Positions 8,944 to 16,635 of a stretch of DNA of 64,000 nt are shown here, piece after piece; the first letter of the stretch is position 1, and the number at the start of each line of letters is the position of its first letter. A program made the position numbers and the translations under genes. The notes beneath the pieces were generated by a model. The model was not told where the DNA came from. It worked only from the letters and a program-made list of their open reading frames with translations, and searched no databases. The DNA is from Candidatus Gallacutalibacter stercoravium. Lineage in GTDB: Bacteria; Bacillota; Clostridia; Oscillospirales; Acutalibacteraceae. Location: positions 62,001 through 126,000 of the forward strand of contig DVJE01000018.1 of NCBI GenBank assembly GCA_018716975.1. The letters are read 5' to 3'.

Positions 8944-9597
8944 ATGAAAAAGAAGATCGCGCTCATTTGCACCGCTGTTGTGCTGGTAGCGGCCATCGCG
9001 GTAGGCGGCACCCTGGCCCTGTTGACGGACAGCACTGACAAGGTTCAAAACACCTTTACTGTTGGTAAAGGCATTTCTATCGACTTGAAAGAGCCCGCGT
9101 GGGACGGCGTGGATTTTGGTGGCAACACTTCTACCGCTTCTGAAGATCTGGGCGAAAACTTGGCTCAAAACTTTGTTCCCAGCCGTGTGATCCCCAAGGA
9201 TCCTACCGTAAAGAATATCTCTGAAACGGATGAAGTTTGGATCGCTGTAAAGCTGGATGTTGGTTATCAATTGAATGAAGATGGAACTACTTATAAGGTA
9301 ACCGGCAAAGACGCTTTGGACAAGATTCAAGATTTTGCTCAGATTGACTGGAATGCAGGGTGGGAAGCGAAGGATGCCGATGGTAACTCCTTGGTTTATT
9401 ATTACAAGACTAAGGTAGCTGCTGGTGCTGAAACTGCTAATCTGTTTAGCGAAGTCGCTATTAACAATGATGCCAACGAGCAGGGTATGGATAATTTCAA
9501 AATTGATGTAACTGCTTATGCTGTTCAAGCGGAAAACGTTGAATATGAAGCAGCCAAAACTGCTCTGGATAATTTGATGACTCAGGTTGGCGCATAA
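8944..9597 (+). CDS. SipW-signal protein, TasA/camelysin-like (second copy)
   Basis: A 217-residue protein with a compact SipW-type signal (MKKKIALICTAVVL followed by 'GGTLALLTDSTD'). The mature chain begins with 'VQNTFTVGKGISIDL', the conserved first strand of TasA/CalY proteins. In Bacillus TasA the N-terminal strand inserts into the next subunit during fibre assembly; the same use here is inferred. The signal peptide is nearly identical to that of the third copy. The second half is visibly AT-richer than its neighbours. A strong GGAGG site precedes it, and a long hairpin (9640-9685) follows, which may stabilise the mRNA end. Confidence 0.85.
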   Translation: MKKKIALICTAVVLVAAIAVGGTLALLTDSTDKVQNTFTVGKGISIDLKEPAWDGVDFGGNTSTASEDLGENLAQNFVPSRVIPKDPTVKNISETDEVWIAVKLDVGYQLNEDGTTYKVTGKDALDKIQDFAQIDWNAGWEAKDADGNSLVYYYKTKVAAGAETANLFSEVAINNDANEQGMDNFKIDVTAYAVQAENVEYEAAKTALDNLMTQVGA

Positions 9598-9639
9598 GGA
9601 CAAATTTGTCGATTCCTTAAACCTTACATTAGTATTACG

Positions 9640-9685
9640 GTAACGGCGCGGCGGGGCGGCCTGCAAATGCCCCGCCCGCGGTTAC
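9640..9685 (+). other. Strong intergenic stem-loop between TasA-like genes
   Basis: GTAAC-GGCGCGGCGGGGC pairs with GCCCCGCCCGCGGTTAC around a short loop, with one or two bulges. No U-tract follows, so it is not a good terminator. It could protect the 3' end of the upstream message or set subunit ratios within the operon (inference). Confidence 0.5.
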
Positions 9686-9822
9686 TACCGGTTCATCTAT
9701 CTTGTGTTTGAACGGGTAAGCCCGTAACGTTGTAAGTCTGTTTGATTGTGTAAAGCTGTTTGAGCAACTGCTTAACTGCCATTTAACAGATGTTTTAACA
9801 GCCGAGAGGAGAGTATTTAACC
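9686..9822. repeat. Drifting 12-13 bp repeats before the third TasA-like gene
   Basis: The leader contains imperfect repeats of words such as 'gtctgttt', 'gctgtttgagca' and 'ctgcttaac'. The word AAGCTGTTTGAGCA at 9753-9766 recurs exactly inside a GNAT coding region at 45918-45931. A GAGAGGAG ribosome binding site ends the stretch. Confidence 0.5.
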
Positions 9823-10479
9823 ATGAAGAAAAAGATAGCGCTGGCTTGCACAGCCGTTGTGCTGGTGGCCGCTGTTGTTGTTGGCGCCACCCTGGCTTGG
9901 TTTACCGATACCGAAGCGAAAACCAATGTGGTTACCATGGGGAATGTTAATATTGACTTGACTGAGCCCAGCTATGTAGAGAACGCTACTGTTGATTCTG
10001 AAGGTAACTTGCATTATAACGATTATGCGATGCCTGGCGATAAGATCGCTAAGGATCCCACCATTACCAACACTGGTGATTTTGCTTGCTATGTGCGCGC
10101 CAAGATCGAGTTCACAAGCTCTGCCGAGGGTGCGGCTCTGAGCGACGCCGACCTCTACTTCAAGTATACCGATCCCGATACTCAGGCGGTTAGCTACATC
10201 TCGATTAACGACGCTTCTGCGAACGGCAATAAGTGGGTAAAATCCGGCGAGTACTGGTATTATACCGAGCCCCTGAAAAAGAACGACGCAGTAGTGCTGT
10301 TTGACACCGTTATTGTTCCTGAAGATTGGACCAATGCGGTTGCCGATGAGGATTTCTTCATTTCGGTGCAGGCTGAAGCCATCCAGGCCGATAACTTCAA
10401 GCCCAAAGAGGTTAACGGCGTGTACGGTTGGTACAACAGCAACGGCGATGAGGTTACCGTTGAAAATTATGATGACTAA
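9823..10479 (+). CDS. SipW-signal protein, TasA/camelysin-like (third copy)
   Basis: A 218-residue TasA/CalY-like protein. The signal (MKKKIALACTAVVL then 'VGATLAWFTDTEAKTN') is the classic SipW-cognate form. The mature start 'VVTMGNVNIDLTEP' and the later 'MPGDKIAKDPTITNTGDF' block match camelysin/TasA proteins. It shares the signal peptide and general layout with the second copy but has diverged in the mature part, so the pair probably arose by duplication. This looks like the best candidate for the main fibre subunit, although that is inference. Confidence 0.88.
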   Translation: MKKKIALACTAVVLVAAVVVGATLAWFTDTEAKTNVVTMGNVNIDLTEPSYVENATVDSEGNLHYNDYAMPGDKIAKDPTITNTGDFACYVRAKIEFTSSAEGAALSDADLYFKYTDPDTQAVSYISINDASANGNKWVKSGEYWYYTEPLKKNDAVVLFDTVIVPEDWTNAVADEDFFISVQAEAIQADNFKPKEVNGVYGWYNSNGDEVTVENYDD

Positions 10480-10660
10480 TCCATAACAGCTTGACGAAAG
10501 CAGGTTGTGGGTTTAAATGTGACTTGTAGGCAAATGCGTCGGTTATCACGGCTGCAACCGCTGTAGTGCCGGCAAGGCGGCGGGTCTGGCGCCATAGATA
10601 TATAATTCGGGTGTGAGGGCTGAAAGGCCTGCCCGCCATGTTAGTAAAGGATATGATGCA

Positions 10661-11431
10661 ATGAGAAAAAAGATGTTTCGGGTGATTGCGGCCATCCTGC
10701 TGATCGGCACGTTTTTTGTATCATACAATTTGATCAGCGTCGCGGCCGAGGAAAGCGATGTGATTTTCCAAGGCGGATCCCAAGATTTAATTTCTTTGCC
10801 GGATCAGGATGACCTCTGGCTCAATTTTAAACAGATGATGCCGGGCGAAACCGATACCCAAACCATTAACGTAACCAACAGCACCCAAGACACGGTAAAT
10901 ATTTATCTGCGGGCGGAAGGTGCCGAACGTTCAGACTTCGATTCTGACGAGGCTTACGCCATGTCGAACGAGCTGATCGGCATGTTGAACCTAACCTTAG
11001 AGCTGACCCAGCCGGGTAGCGATGTGTCCACCGTAATTTATGATGGCCCCGCTTCCGGTGTGCCTGCCGGTGAGCAGGGTGAGGTGGGCGATATGACCAC
11101 CCCCATCAGCTTGGGTTCCTTTGCGCAAGATACGTCGGCTACCATCGTGGCTACCTTGCAGGTGCCCGAAGAGCTGGACAATCGCTATCAGAATGCGATG
11201 GCTAAGGTGCGCTGGATCTTCTCTGTTGAGGGTAAAGACGTTGTTAGCGACGATAGCTCTACCCCTGAGACTTCCAAGCCGCAAACCGATGGCCCCACAA
11301 CCGGCGATTATCTCAATCTGATTTGGATTGGTATTGCCGTGATAGCTTCGGCTTGTTTGGTGGTTGTGCTGCTGGTGCTTCGCAAAAAGGCCGATAATAA
11401 GAACGAGGATGGCGAAGGCAGCGGCCAGTAA
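10661..11431 (+). CDS. Membrane-anchored TasA-like/TapA-like surface protein
   Basis: A 256-residue surface protein. A signal segment (MRKKMFRVIAAILLIG, ending near 'SVAAEE') is followed by a beta-rich domain with 'MMPGETDTQTINVTN', like the PGD...N strand block of the TasA family. A Ser/Thr/Pro linker then leads to 'GPTTGD', a hydrophobic segment of about 24 residues and a basic tail (RKK). This resembles a sorting signal or a simple membrane anchor. It lies at the end of the sipW cluster, so a fibre anchor or nucleator like TapA is a reasonable inference. ATG at 10661 was chosen because the signal peptide begins there; AAAGG lies nearby. A terminator follows. Confidence 0.78.
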   Translation: MRKKMFRVIAAILLIGTFFVSYNLISVAAEESDVIFQGGSQDLISLPDQDDLWLNFKQMMPGETDTQTINVTNSTQDTVNIYLRAEGAERSDFDSDEAYAMSNELIGMLNLTLELTQPGSDVSTVIYDGPASGVPAGEQGEVGDMTTPISLGSFAQDTSATIVATLQVPEELDNRYQNAMAKVRWIFSVEGKDVVSDDSSTPETSKPQTDGPTTGDYLNLIWIGIAVIASACLVVVLLVLRKKADNKNEDGEGSGQ

Positions 11432-11488
11432 ACCGGCTGGTTTTGCATAAGACTCGTTCACGAATGGGACTTTATTGATTCCATAATC

Positions 11489-11529
11489 AAAAGGCTTGTT
11501 GCCCTAACCATGGGGCGGCAAGCCTTTTT
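11489..11529 (+). terminator. Intrinsic terminator of the VWA/TasA locus
   Basis: AAAAGGCTTGTTGCCC pairs with GGGGCGGCAAGCCTTTTT across a short loop and ends in a T-run. It marks the end of the cluster. Confidence 0.85.
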
Positions 11530-11671
11530 GTGTGCGACAATACATGGGTAATAAAAACGAGGAGAAAGCATGGGCTATTGGGAGGGTTGGACAGGGCGCG
11601 TTTTGGAACAAAACAAGAAGGGGGTAACTGCCCGCTGTGGGATGCCGTAAAGACAACAAGGGCGGGGTATG

Positions 11672-11890
11672 TCAGCAGATACCGGCGCGCGAAATGCATA
11701 AGGCGGTAATTTGCGGCGGAATGCTTCGCGTCATAGCGCCGCTGTACAAAATACAAACCCGTTCGCCGGGGCGGTAACGCAGCGCCTCGGTTGTGTTAAC
11801 AACCACAGTTTGCCGGCCGTTTTGATCATATACCAGCATACTGTTGTTGCGCACCCGCAGCACCCTGGCGCGCATGGTAGTAACTTGCAT
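11672..11890 (-). CDS. Small uncharacterised protein
   Basis: A 72-residue protein with no family I can name. ATG at 11890 has an excellent GGAGGTG site eight bases upstream, which decides the start and supports real translation. The chain begins MQVTTMRARVLRV and contains 'NSMLVYDQNGRQTVVVNT' and 'YRPGERVCILYSGAMTRSIPPQITA'. This reads like a small beta-barrel (OB- or SH3-like) with alternating hydrophobic residues. It stands alone between the TasA locus and the sulfatase. Confidence 0.65.
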   Translation of the reverse strand: MQVTTMRARVLRVRNNSMLVYDQNGRQTVVVNTTEALRYRPGERVCILYSGAMTRSIPPQITALCISRAGIC

Positions 11891-12240
11891 TTGCTTCACC
11901 TCCAACCATAAGGGGATACCGTATTTTATGCGCTCGCAACCGGTTCGGTGCCGGTCTATGGGGCTGCGGGTCTACGCAGTTGACCAGTCTGCGCAGCTGA
12001 CCAGTTTACCCAGGCTGCCGATCTGCCCAGCAGGCCAGTCGCCTGGCAATTTCAGAGATACGCGGGGTTCCTTTCATAACCGGAGCAGCGGCGCACGTTT
12101 GTACCATAGAGCCGTATTCCCTAGCAACCGGCCGAAGGATGGGGCAAAAGTTTTGCTCCTGACGCCCCCGCTCTCTTTCTTGCCGTAACCAAAGCCTTGT
12201 GCTATACTTTCTATAAAAATAAGTTAGCAGGAGGGTGCTT
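11891..12240. other. Intergenic region upstream of the sulfatase
   Basis: No gene is supported. From 11935 to 12055 the sequence is a string of variations on 'gcagctgaccagt/ctgcccagc'. A small dyad (ggggcaaaagttttgctcc) occurs near 12141-12159. The promoter for the sulfatase closes the region. Confidence 0.55.
12180..12208 (+). promoter_or_regulatory. Promoter for the sulfatase gene
   Basis: TTGCCG and TATACT are separated by 17 bases, 32 bases before the chosen start codon; a CAGGAGGG ribosome binding site follows. Confidence 0.65.
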
Positions 12241-13707
12241 ATGTGCAATCGTCCAAATGTGCTGTGGATATGCGCCGATCAGCTTCGGTTCGACACGCTC
12301 AGCATCAACGGGGATCCCATTGTGGAAACGCCGAATTTAGAGCGCTTGTGCGCCATGGGCGTCTCTTTTCAAAACATGTACAGTCAAAGCCCGGTGTGCG
12401 CCCCCTCGCGGGCAAGCTTTTTAACCGGGCGTTACCCCAGAACCACCCTGGTGCGGCAAAACGGCCAGGATATCCCCGCAAGCGAGCGGCTGATCTCTAA
12501 AATTTTTCACGATAGCGGCTATGCCTGCGGCCTGTCGGGCAAGCTGCATCTGTCGGCCTGCTCTATGGAGGTGTGCCCCGGCGTAGAGCGCCGCATCGAC
12601 GACGGTTACGACGTGTTCCATTGGTCCCATCACCCGGTGTACCCCAACAACCGGGGCAACTGGGTGGGCAATGAATACACCTGGTTTTTAAGAGAAAAGG
12701 GGATCCTGTCGCCGCCGGAGCAGGTTTCGGGCTGCAAATATGTGGATACCGGCGTGCCGGCGCAATACAGCCAAACCGCCTGGTGCACCGATAAGGCGAT
12801 GGAGTTTATAGACGCGGCCCTGGCGCTGCAAAAGCCCTTTTTCTTCTCCATCAATTATTACGACCCCCACCATCCCTTTGATCCGCCGGCGCCGCTGCTG
12901 GAGAAATATGTAAAGCGCATTGAGCAGATCCCCTTGCCCAACTATACCCAGGGCGAACTGGAGCAAAAGCCGCTGTTTGCCGCGAAGGATCATCGGGGCG
13001 CCTATGAAACCCCGGGCAATTACCCCTTTGCGGCCATGAACGAACGGGATCACAAGATGCTCCGGGCGGCCTATTATGCTATGATCGATTTGCTGGATCA
13101 AAACCTTGGCCGCCTGCTGGATTATTTGGAGCAGAAAAACCAGCTGGAAAACACCGTTATCCTCTTCCATTCGGATCACGGCGAGCTGCTGGGGGATCAC
13201 GGCATGTATTTAAAGGGCCCGTATTTTTACGAATGCAATGTGCACGTGCCCTTTGTGATGGCGTGGAAAAACCATCTGCCCGCCGGGCAAAAGCGCTTTG
13301 CCTTAACGGAGCTCACCGACGTAGCCCCCACGCTGGCGCAGCTGTGCGGTATGGAGCCCCAGCCGCAAATGCAGGGCCGGTCTTTTGCCCACCTGCTGCA
13401 TGAAACAACGGAAGATAGCCACCGGGAATTCGTCTATGCGGAGTATTACAACGCAAACATCAACCACCGGGATCCCAAGGCCTTTTTAACCATGGTGTAT
13501 GACGGGCGCTATAAACTGGTTCGCGTGCACAACACGCCCGGCACGGTGGGCGGCGAGCTGTACGATTTAGAGGCCGACCCCGGCGAAACCAACAACCGTT
13601 ATAACAACCCCGCCTATGCAAAAATAAAGTGCGCGCTGCTGGAACGCATGACCGACGCCATGGCCCTAACGGCCGATCCCCTGCCCCTGCGCCGCTCCCC
13701 CTGGTGA
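12241..13707 (+). CDS. Cys-type sulfatase
   Basis: A 488-residue cytoplasmic sulfatase of the alkaline phosphatase superfamily. The N-terminal metal-binding Asp lies in 'ICADQLRFD'. The 'CAPSRASFLTGRYP' signature contains the Cys that must become formylglycine; C-x-P-S-R is the form used by anaerobic radical-SAM maturases. 'NYYDPHHPFDPP' and 'LFHSDHGELLGDHG' supply further metal and substrate residues. No signal peptide is visible. The substrate is unknown (organic sulfate esters such as choline sulfate or sulfated glycans are options). No maturase gene lies in the window. ATG at 12241 is preferred over GTG at 12235 because of spacing from GGAGG. Confidence 0.92.
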   Translation: MCNRPNVLWICADQLRFDTLSINGDPIVETPNLERLCAMGVSFQNMYSQSPVCAPSRASFLTGRYPRTTLVRQNGQDIPASERLISKIFHDSGYACGLSGKLHLSACSMEVCPGVERRIDDGYDVFHWSHHPVYPNNRGNWVGNEYTWFLREKGILSPPEQVSGCKYVDTGVPAQYSQTAWCTDKAMEFIDAALALQKPFFFSINYYDPHHPFDPPAPLLEKYVKRIEQIPLPNYTQGELEQKPLFAAKDHRGAYETPGNYPFAAMNERDHKMLRAAYYAMIDLLDQNLGRLLDYLEQKNQLENTVILFHSDHGELLGDHGMYLKGPYFYECNVHVPFVMAWKNHLPAGQKRFALTELTDVAPTLAQLCGMEPQPQMQGRSFAHLLHETTEDSHREFVYAEYYNANINHRDPKAFLTMVYDGRYKLVRVHNTPGTVGGELYDLEADPGETNNRYNNPAYAKIKCALLERMTDAMALTADPLPLRRSPW

Positions 13708-13809
13708 GCCGTCACGCAGTCGAGAGGTTGAGCCGCCGAACAGCAGGGCAGCAGGGCAGCAAAGCAGCCACGCCGCTGAGAGGCAGATAAGCCGAGAGCA
13801 AATCAAAGC

Positions 13810-13851
13810 AAAAAGATCGAGAGGAAAGCGCTTTTCCTCTCGATCTTTTTT
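13810..13851. terminator. Bidirectional intrinsic terminator
   Basis: A near-perfect palindrome (AAAAAGATCGAGAGGAAA, loop GCGC, then its complement) has T-runs on both strands. It sits between the sulfatase and the oppositely oriented amidase. Confidence 0.9.
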
Positions 13852-13922
13852 GTTCAGTGAAAAGACATCCCCGGTTTGGTTGGGGCCAAACGCCAAGGTT
13901 GCCCGGCCCTGCGCGGCTTTGA

Positions 13923-14498
13923 TTATGAAAGCGGCGCAAAACCGAAGTAGCTTAGCAGGCCGTTGTATATGCCCCAGGCAAAGCCCCGCTGGTCGTAGCG
14001 GAGCTTTTCTGCGTCGGAGGCGTTGCTCAAATAGGCCAGCTCCACCAAAACGGCGGGCATCTTGGTGCGCCGCAGCACGTAAAGGGAGGGATTGGTGCGC
14101 ACGCCGTTATCCCGTGTGCCCACCCGTTCCACCACAGCGTTTAAGATATGCTGCGCCAGCCAGTAGGATTGGGTGTTGATGCGGTAAACATACATCTCGC
14201 TGCCGTTGATGGCCGGGTTGGTGTTGGAATTGCAGTGGATGCTCAAAAAATAATCGGCGGGCCAGGCGTTGGCCATGTTGACGCGGGCCTGCAAGCTGGT
14301 GGCGTTGCTGGTGCCCAGCACAGTTTCGGGGGTGGGGCGCGAAACGCGCGCCACAAAGCGGTAATCGTCGTTGAGCAGGCTGGCCAAATCGATGCCCACC
14401 TGATAGGTAACGTCCTGTTCGCGCAGGCCGTTGCCCTCGGCCCCTGCGTTGGGGCCGCTGGGGTTGTGGCCCTGATCGATAAAAATACGGATTGGCAA
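13923..14498 (-). CDS. N-acetylmuramoyl-L-alanine amidase (Amidase_3)
   Basis: A 191-residue zinc amidase that cuts the bond between MurNAc and the stem peptide. Metal ligands are seen in 'IDQGHNP' (His10), 'GLREQDVTYQVG' (Glu) and 'FLSIHCNSN' (His). The catalytic Glu lies in 'VLVELAYLSN'. The domain is complete but there is no signal peptide and no cell-wall binding repeat, which fits a mother-cell or lysis-released enzyme such as sporulation-type amidases (inference). The TTG start is supported by GGGAGGCG at good spacing. Confidence 0.88.
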   Translation of the reverse strand: MPIRIFIDQGHNPSGPNAGAEGNGLREQDVTYQVGIDLASLLNDDYRFVARVSRPTPETVLGTSNATSLQARVNMANAWPADYFLSIHCNSNTNPAINGSEMYVYRINTQSYWLAQHILNAVVERVGTRDNGVRTNPSLYVLRRTKMPAVLVELAYLSNASDAEKLRYDQRGFAWGIYNGLLSYFGFAPLS

Positions 14499-14597
14499 AA
14501 ATATCGCCTCCCAATCGGTTTTAGTTTATCCTATTCCGCAGCGCGAATAGGGGTGCCGCGCGATGGGGGCGGGATATGGAAAAAGAGGGCGTTATCA

Positions 14598-14624
14598 AAA
14601 AAACGCCCGCAAAAGCGCGGGCGA
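14598..14624 (-). terminator. Intrinsic terminator downstream of the CarD-like gene
   Basis: On the minus strand CGCCCGCGC and GCGGGCG pair around TTTT, followed by seven T residues. Confidence 0.8.
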
Positions 14625-14730
14625 AAAGAAATGGGCAAAAGCAGGCAAACCAAGCGGATAGGCAGCGGATAGGCAGCGGTTAATCAGCCGTGCTCAGCTG
14701 TGAACGGGCCGCGCGTCTTTTATCCTGCGG

Positions 14731-15273
14731 TTACGCGCTGATTTCATCGGATGATTCAAATTTCGATTTGATGTAATACCCTATGTTTTGCGCGCTTATT
14801 TTCAGTGAAAATGCAAATTCCTGTTCAATGATATTTTCTGCCTTTTTTAAAATTTGCGCGTCAACATAAGAAATACCGCTCGCCCTTTCTTTGGATCTGA
14901 AATAAAGGCAACGAATTAAGGATAACAGCTCTTCTTCATTGCCCTTGGCCAAAATATTCTGAAAGTTGGCCAGCCGCTGTTTGCGGTCGTTGACCCACGG
15001 CATATTTTTGTGTTTCGCGCTTGTAATAATCCGGTCGATTTCCTCCGGCGGCGGCACAGGCCGCATGCGGCCCGTTAGCTCCGCGTTGTCTACCGGCACA
15101 AAAATTTTGGCGCTGCTTTGGTTCACCGGCTTTAATGAATAATAGCTTCGCCTATCGGACGAACCGTCCATCTGCTTTTGGCAAATATCTTCAATCTTGC
15201 AAATTCCATATGTGCTGTAATTTACGTATTCATTCTTATTGTGCATTCGCTTTGGCCCTCCATAAAAATCCAT
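14731..15273 (-). CDS. CarD/CdnL-like transcriptional regulator
   Basis: A protein of about 180 residues with an N-terminal CarD-type RNA polymerase interaction domain ('YVNYSTYGICKIEDI', 'YYSLKPVNQSSAKIFVPV'). A helical C-terminal part carries an 'ERASGISYVDAQILKKAENII' helix comparable to the DNA-binding region of CdnL. Such proteins stabilise promoter open complexes or tune stress and rRNA transcription. The upstream ATG (15273) and an internal ATG (15246, ten bases after GGAGG) are both possible starts. It is monocistronic, with a terminator downstream. Confidence 0.8.
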   Translation of the reverse strand: MDFYGGPKRMHNKNEYVNYSTYGICKIEDICQKQMDGSSDRRSYYSLKPVNQSSAKIFVPVDNAELTGRMRPVPPPEEIDRIITSAKHKNMPWVNDRKQRLANFQNILAKGNEEELLSLIRCLYFRSKERASGISYVDAQILKKAENIIEQEFAFSLKISAQNIGYYIKSKFESSDEISA

Positions 15274-15548
15274 GCCGTATCTGTTTCCTCTTTTTCTTAA
15301 TTCTATTATACAATTATTTTACCGGCCATTTCAAAAGCGTTTTTCGCCAAAAATAGGGCGCAATAGCTTTGTGCAAAATGTGCAGAAAAAGGGGCGGACC
15401 CGATATAGGCTGCTGTAAACAGCGGGGTGGCAAGCGGGGAACACTGTAAACCTTTGGGTATAAACATCATAACGAATCGAGACTTCTTATCAAGCCTCGC
15501 TTTTTTTATAATGTAGGCAAAGAGGATTAGAGAGTCAGGTGAGAGAAC
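15274..15548. other. Intergenic region holding divergent promoters
   Basis: The region is AT-rich next to the CarD-like gene. It then carries the conserved promoter element listed separately (15450-15512), which drives the lipoprotein hydrolase. Nothing else is recognised. Confidence 0.5.
15450..15512 (+). promoter_or_regulatory. Shared redox-regulon promoter, copy A
   Basis: ACTTCT (15482-15487) and TATAAT (15507-15512) are 19 bases apart. Upstream is ACCTTTGGGTATAAAC, then a block matching 'aaactgcaaaaccaacgg' of copy B in part. A 19-base spacer and poor -35 box suggest an activator-dependent promoter. The same layout occurs at 21430, 26084 and 33983. Confidence 0.7.
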
Positions 15549-16577
15549 ATGCGAAAGAAAATCCTTGCCGCAGGAATGTGCCTGTTGCTGTGGTTGGCCG
15601 GATGCAGCGGCGGAGCCCAAACGGAGCAGACGGAACAAACACAGCAAGCGCCGGCGGCAGCCAGCAGCCAACAAGAAGAGGTGGAGCCTGTGCAAGAGAA
15701 TCGTGCAAACGGGCCTTACACCGTAAATACGCTCATTAGCGATGTCATAAACGACCCGGTTTTTGGGGAATACGGCCGGCTGATTTTTCCCGTAAACACG
15801 GGATATTACAGCGGCGATACCTTGGGGGATTTGAGCCTTACTTGGTATAACAACATAGACCCCAATAAAACGGTAGAGATCGCCAACTACCTAAAAAGCC
15901 ACGCGCAAGCCGGCGACACCGTCTTTTACGATATTTACACCGAGGAAGAAAAGGCGGAGGATCCGGCCAAAGAGAACACCGGTTTATTCCTCTTTAAAGG
16001 GGAGCCGGGCGCAAAATTTGCCGTGTGCAACGCCGGCGGCGGCTTTGCCTATGTGGGAGCCATGCAGGATAGCTTCCCCCATGCGTTGGAATTATCGAAA
16101 AAAGGTTACAACGCCTTTGCGCTTATTTACCGCCCTGGCGCGCAAACTGCCTGCGAGGATTTGGCCCGGGCCATCAGCTTTATTTTTGAACACGCCGAGG
16201 AGCTGGAGGTAGACACCGAGTGCTATTCCCTTTGGGGTGGCTCTGCGGGCGCGCGGATGGCGGCGTGGCTGGGATCCTATGGGCCGGCGGCCTTCGGCGG
16301 CGACAGCCTGCCCCAACCCGGCGCAGTGATCATGCAGTACACGGGCCATTCCGATTATACCGAAAACGATCCGCCCACCTTTGCCTGTGTGGGAGAGAGC
16401 GACGGCATCGCCAATTGGCGCGTGATGCAGCAGCGCATTGAGGCGCTGAGCAGTTTGGGCATCCCCACCGAGTTTCACCACTACCCCGGCCTGCGCCACG
16501 GCTTTGGGCTGGGCACCGGCACAGCCGCCGGGGGCTGGCTGGATGAGGCGGTGGCCTTTTGGGAAGCGCGGATGTAA
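15549..16577 (+). CDS. Lipoprotein alpha/beta hydrolase
   Basis: A 342-residue exported lipoprotein: the signal ends in the lipobox LAGC (Cys near residue 19), followed by a Gln/Glu/Ala-rich linker. The hydrolase domain has 'LWGGSAGARMAAWLG' as nucleophile elbow, 'VGESDGI' as acid region and 'YPGLRHGFGLG' as the likely His, as in acetyl-esterase/BD-FAE-like hydrolases. The substrate is unknown. It follows the conserved promoter copy A and begins the redox island, 58 bases before the Fe-alcohol dehydrogenase. Confidence 0.85.
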   Translation: MRKKILAAGMCLLLWLAGCSGGAQTEQTEQTQQAPAAASSQQEEVEPVQENRANGPYTVNTLISDVINDPVFGEYGRLIFPVNTGYYSGDTLGDLSLTWYNNIDPNKTVEIANYLKSHAQAGDTVFYDIYTEEEKAEDPAKENTGLFLFKGEPGAKFAVCNAGGGFAYVGAMQDSFPHALELSKKGYNAFALIYRPGAQTACEDLARAISFIFEHAEELEVDTECYSLWGGSAGARMAAWLGSYGPAAFGGDSLPQPGAVIMQYTGHSDYTENDPPTFACVGESDGIANWRVMQQRIEALSSLGIPTEFHHYPGLRHGFGLGTGTAAGGWLDEAVAFWEARM

Positions 16578-16635
16578 CCAACAACACCAAAACCAAGCGC
16601 AGGGATGCAAGGATTCATAGAAAGGGAGCGTTGTT

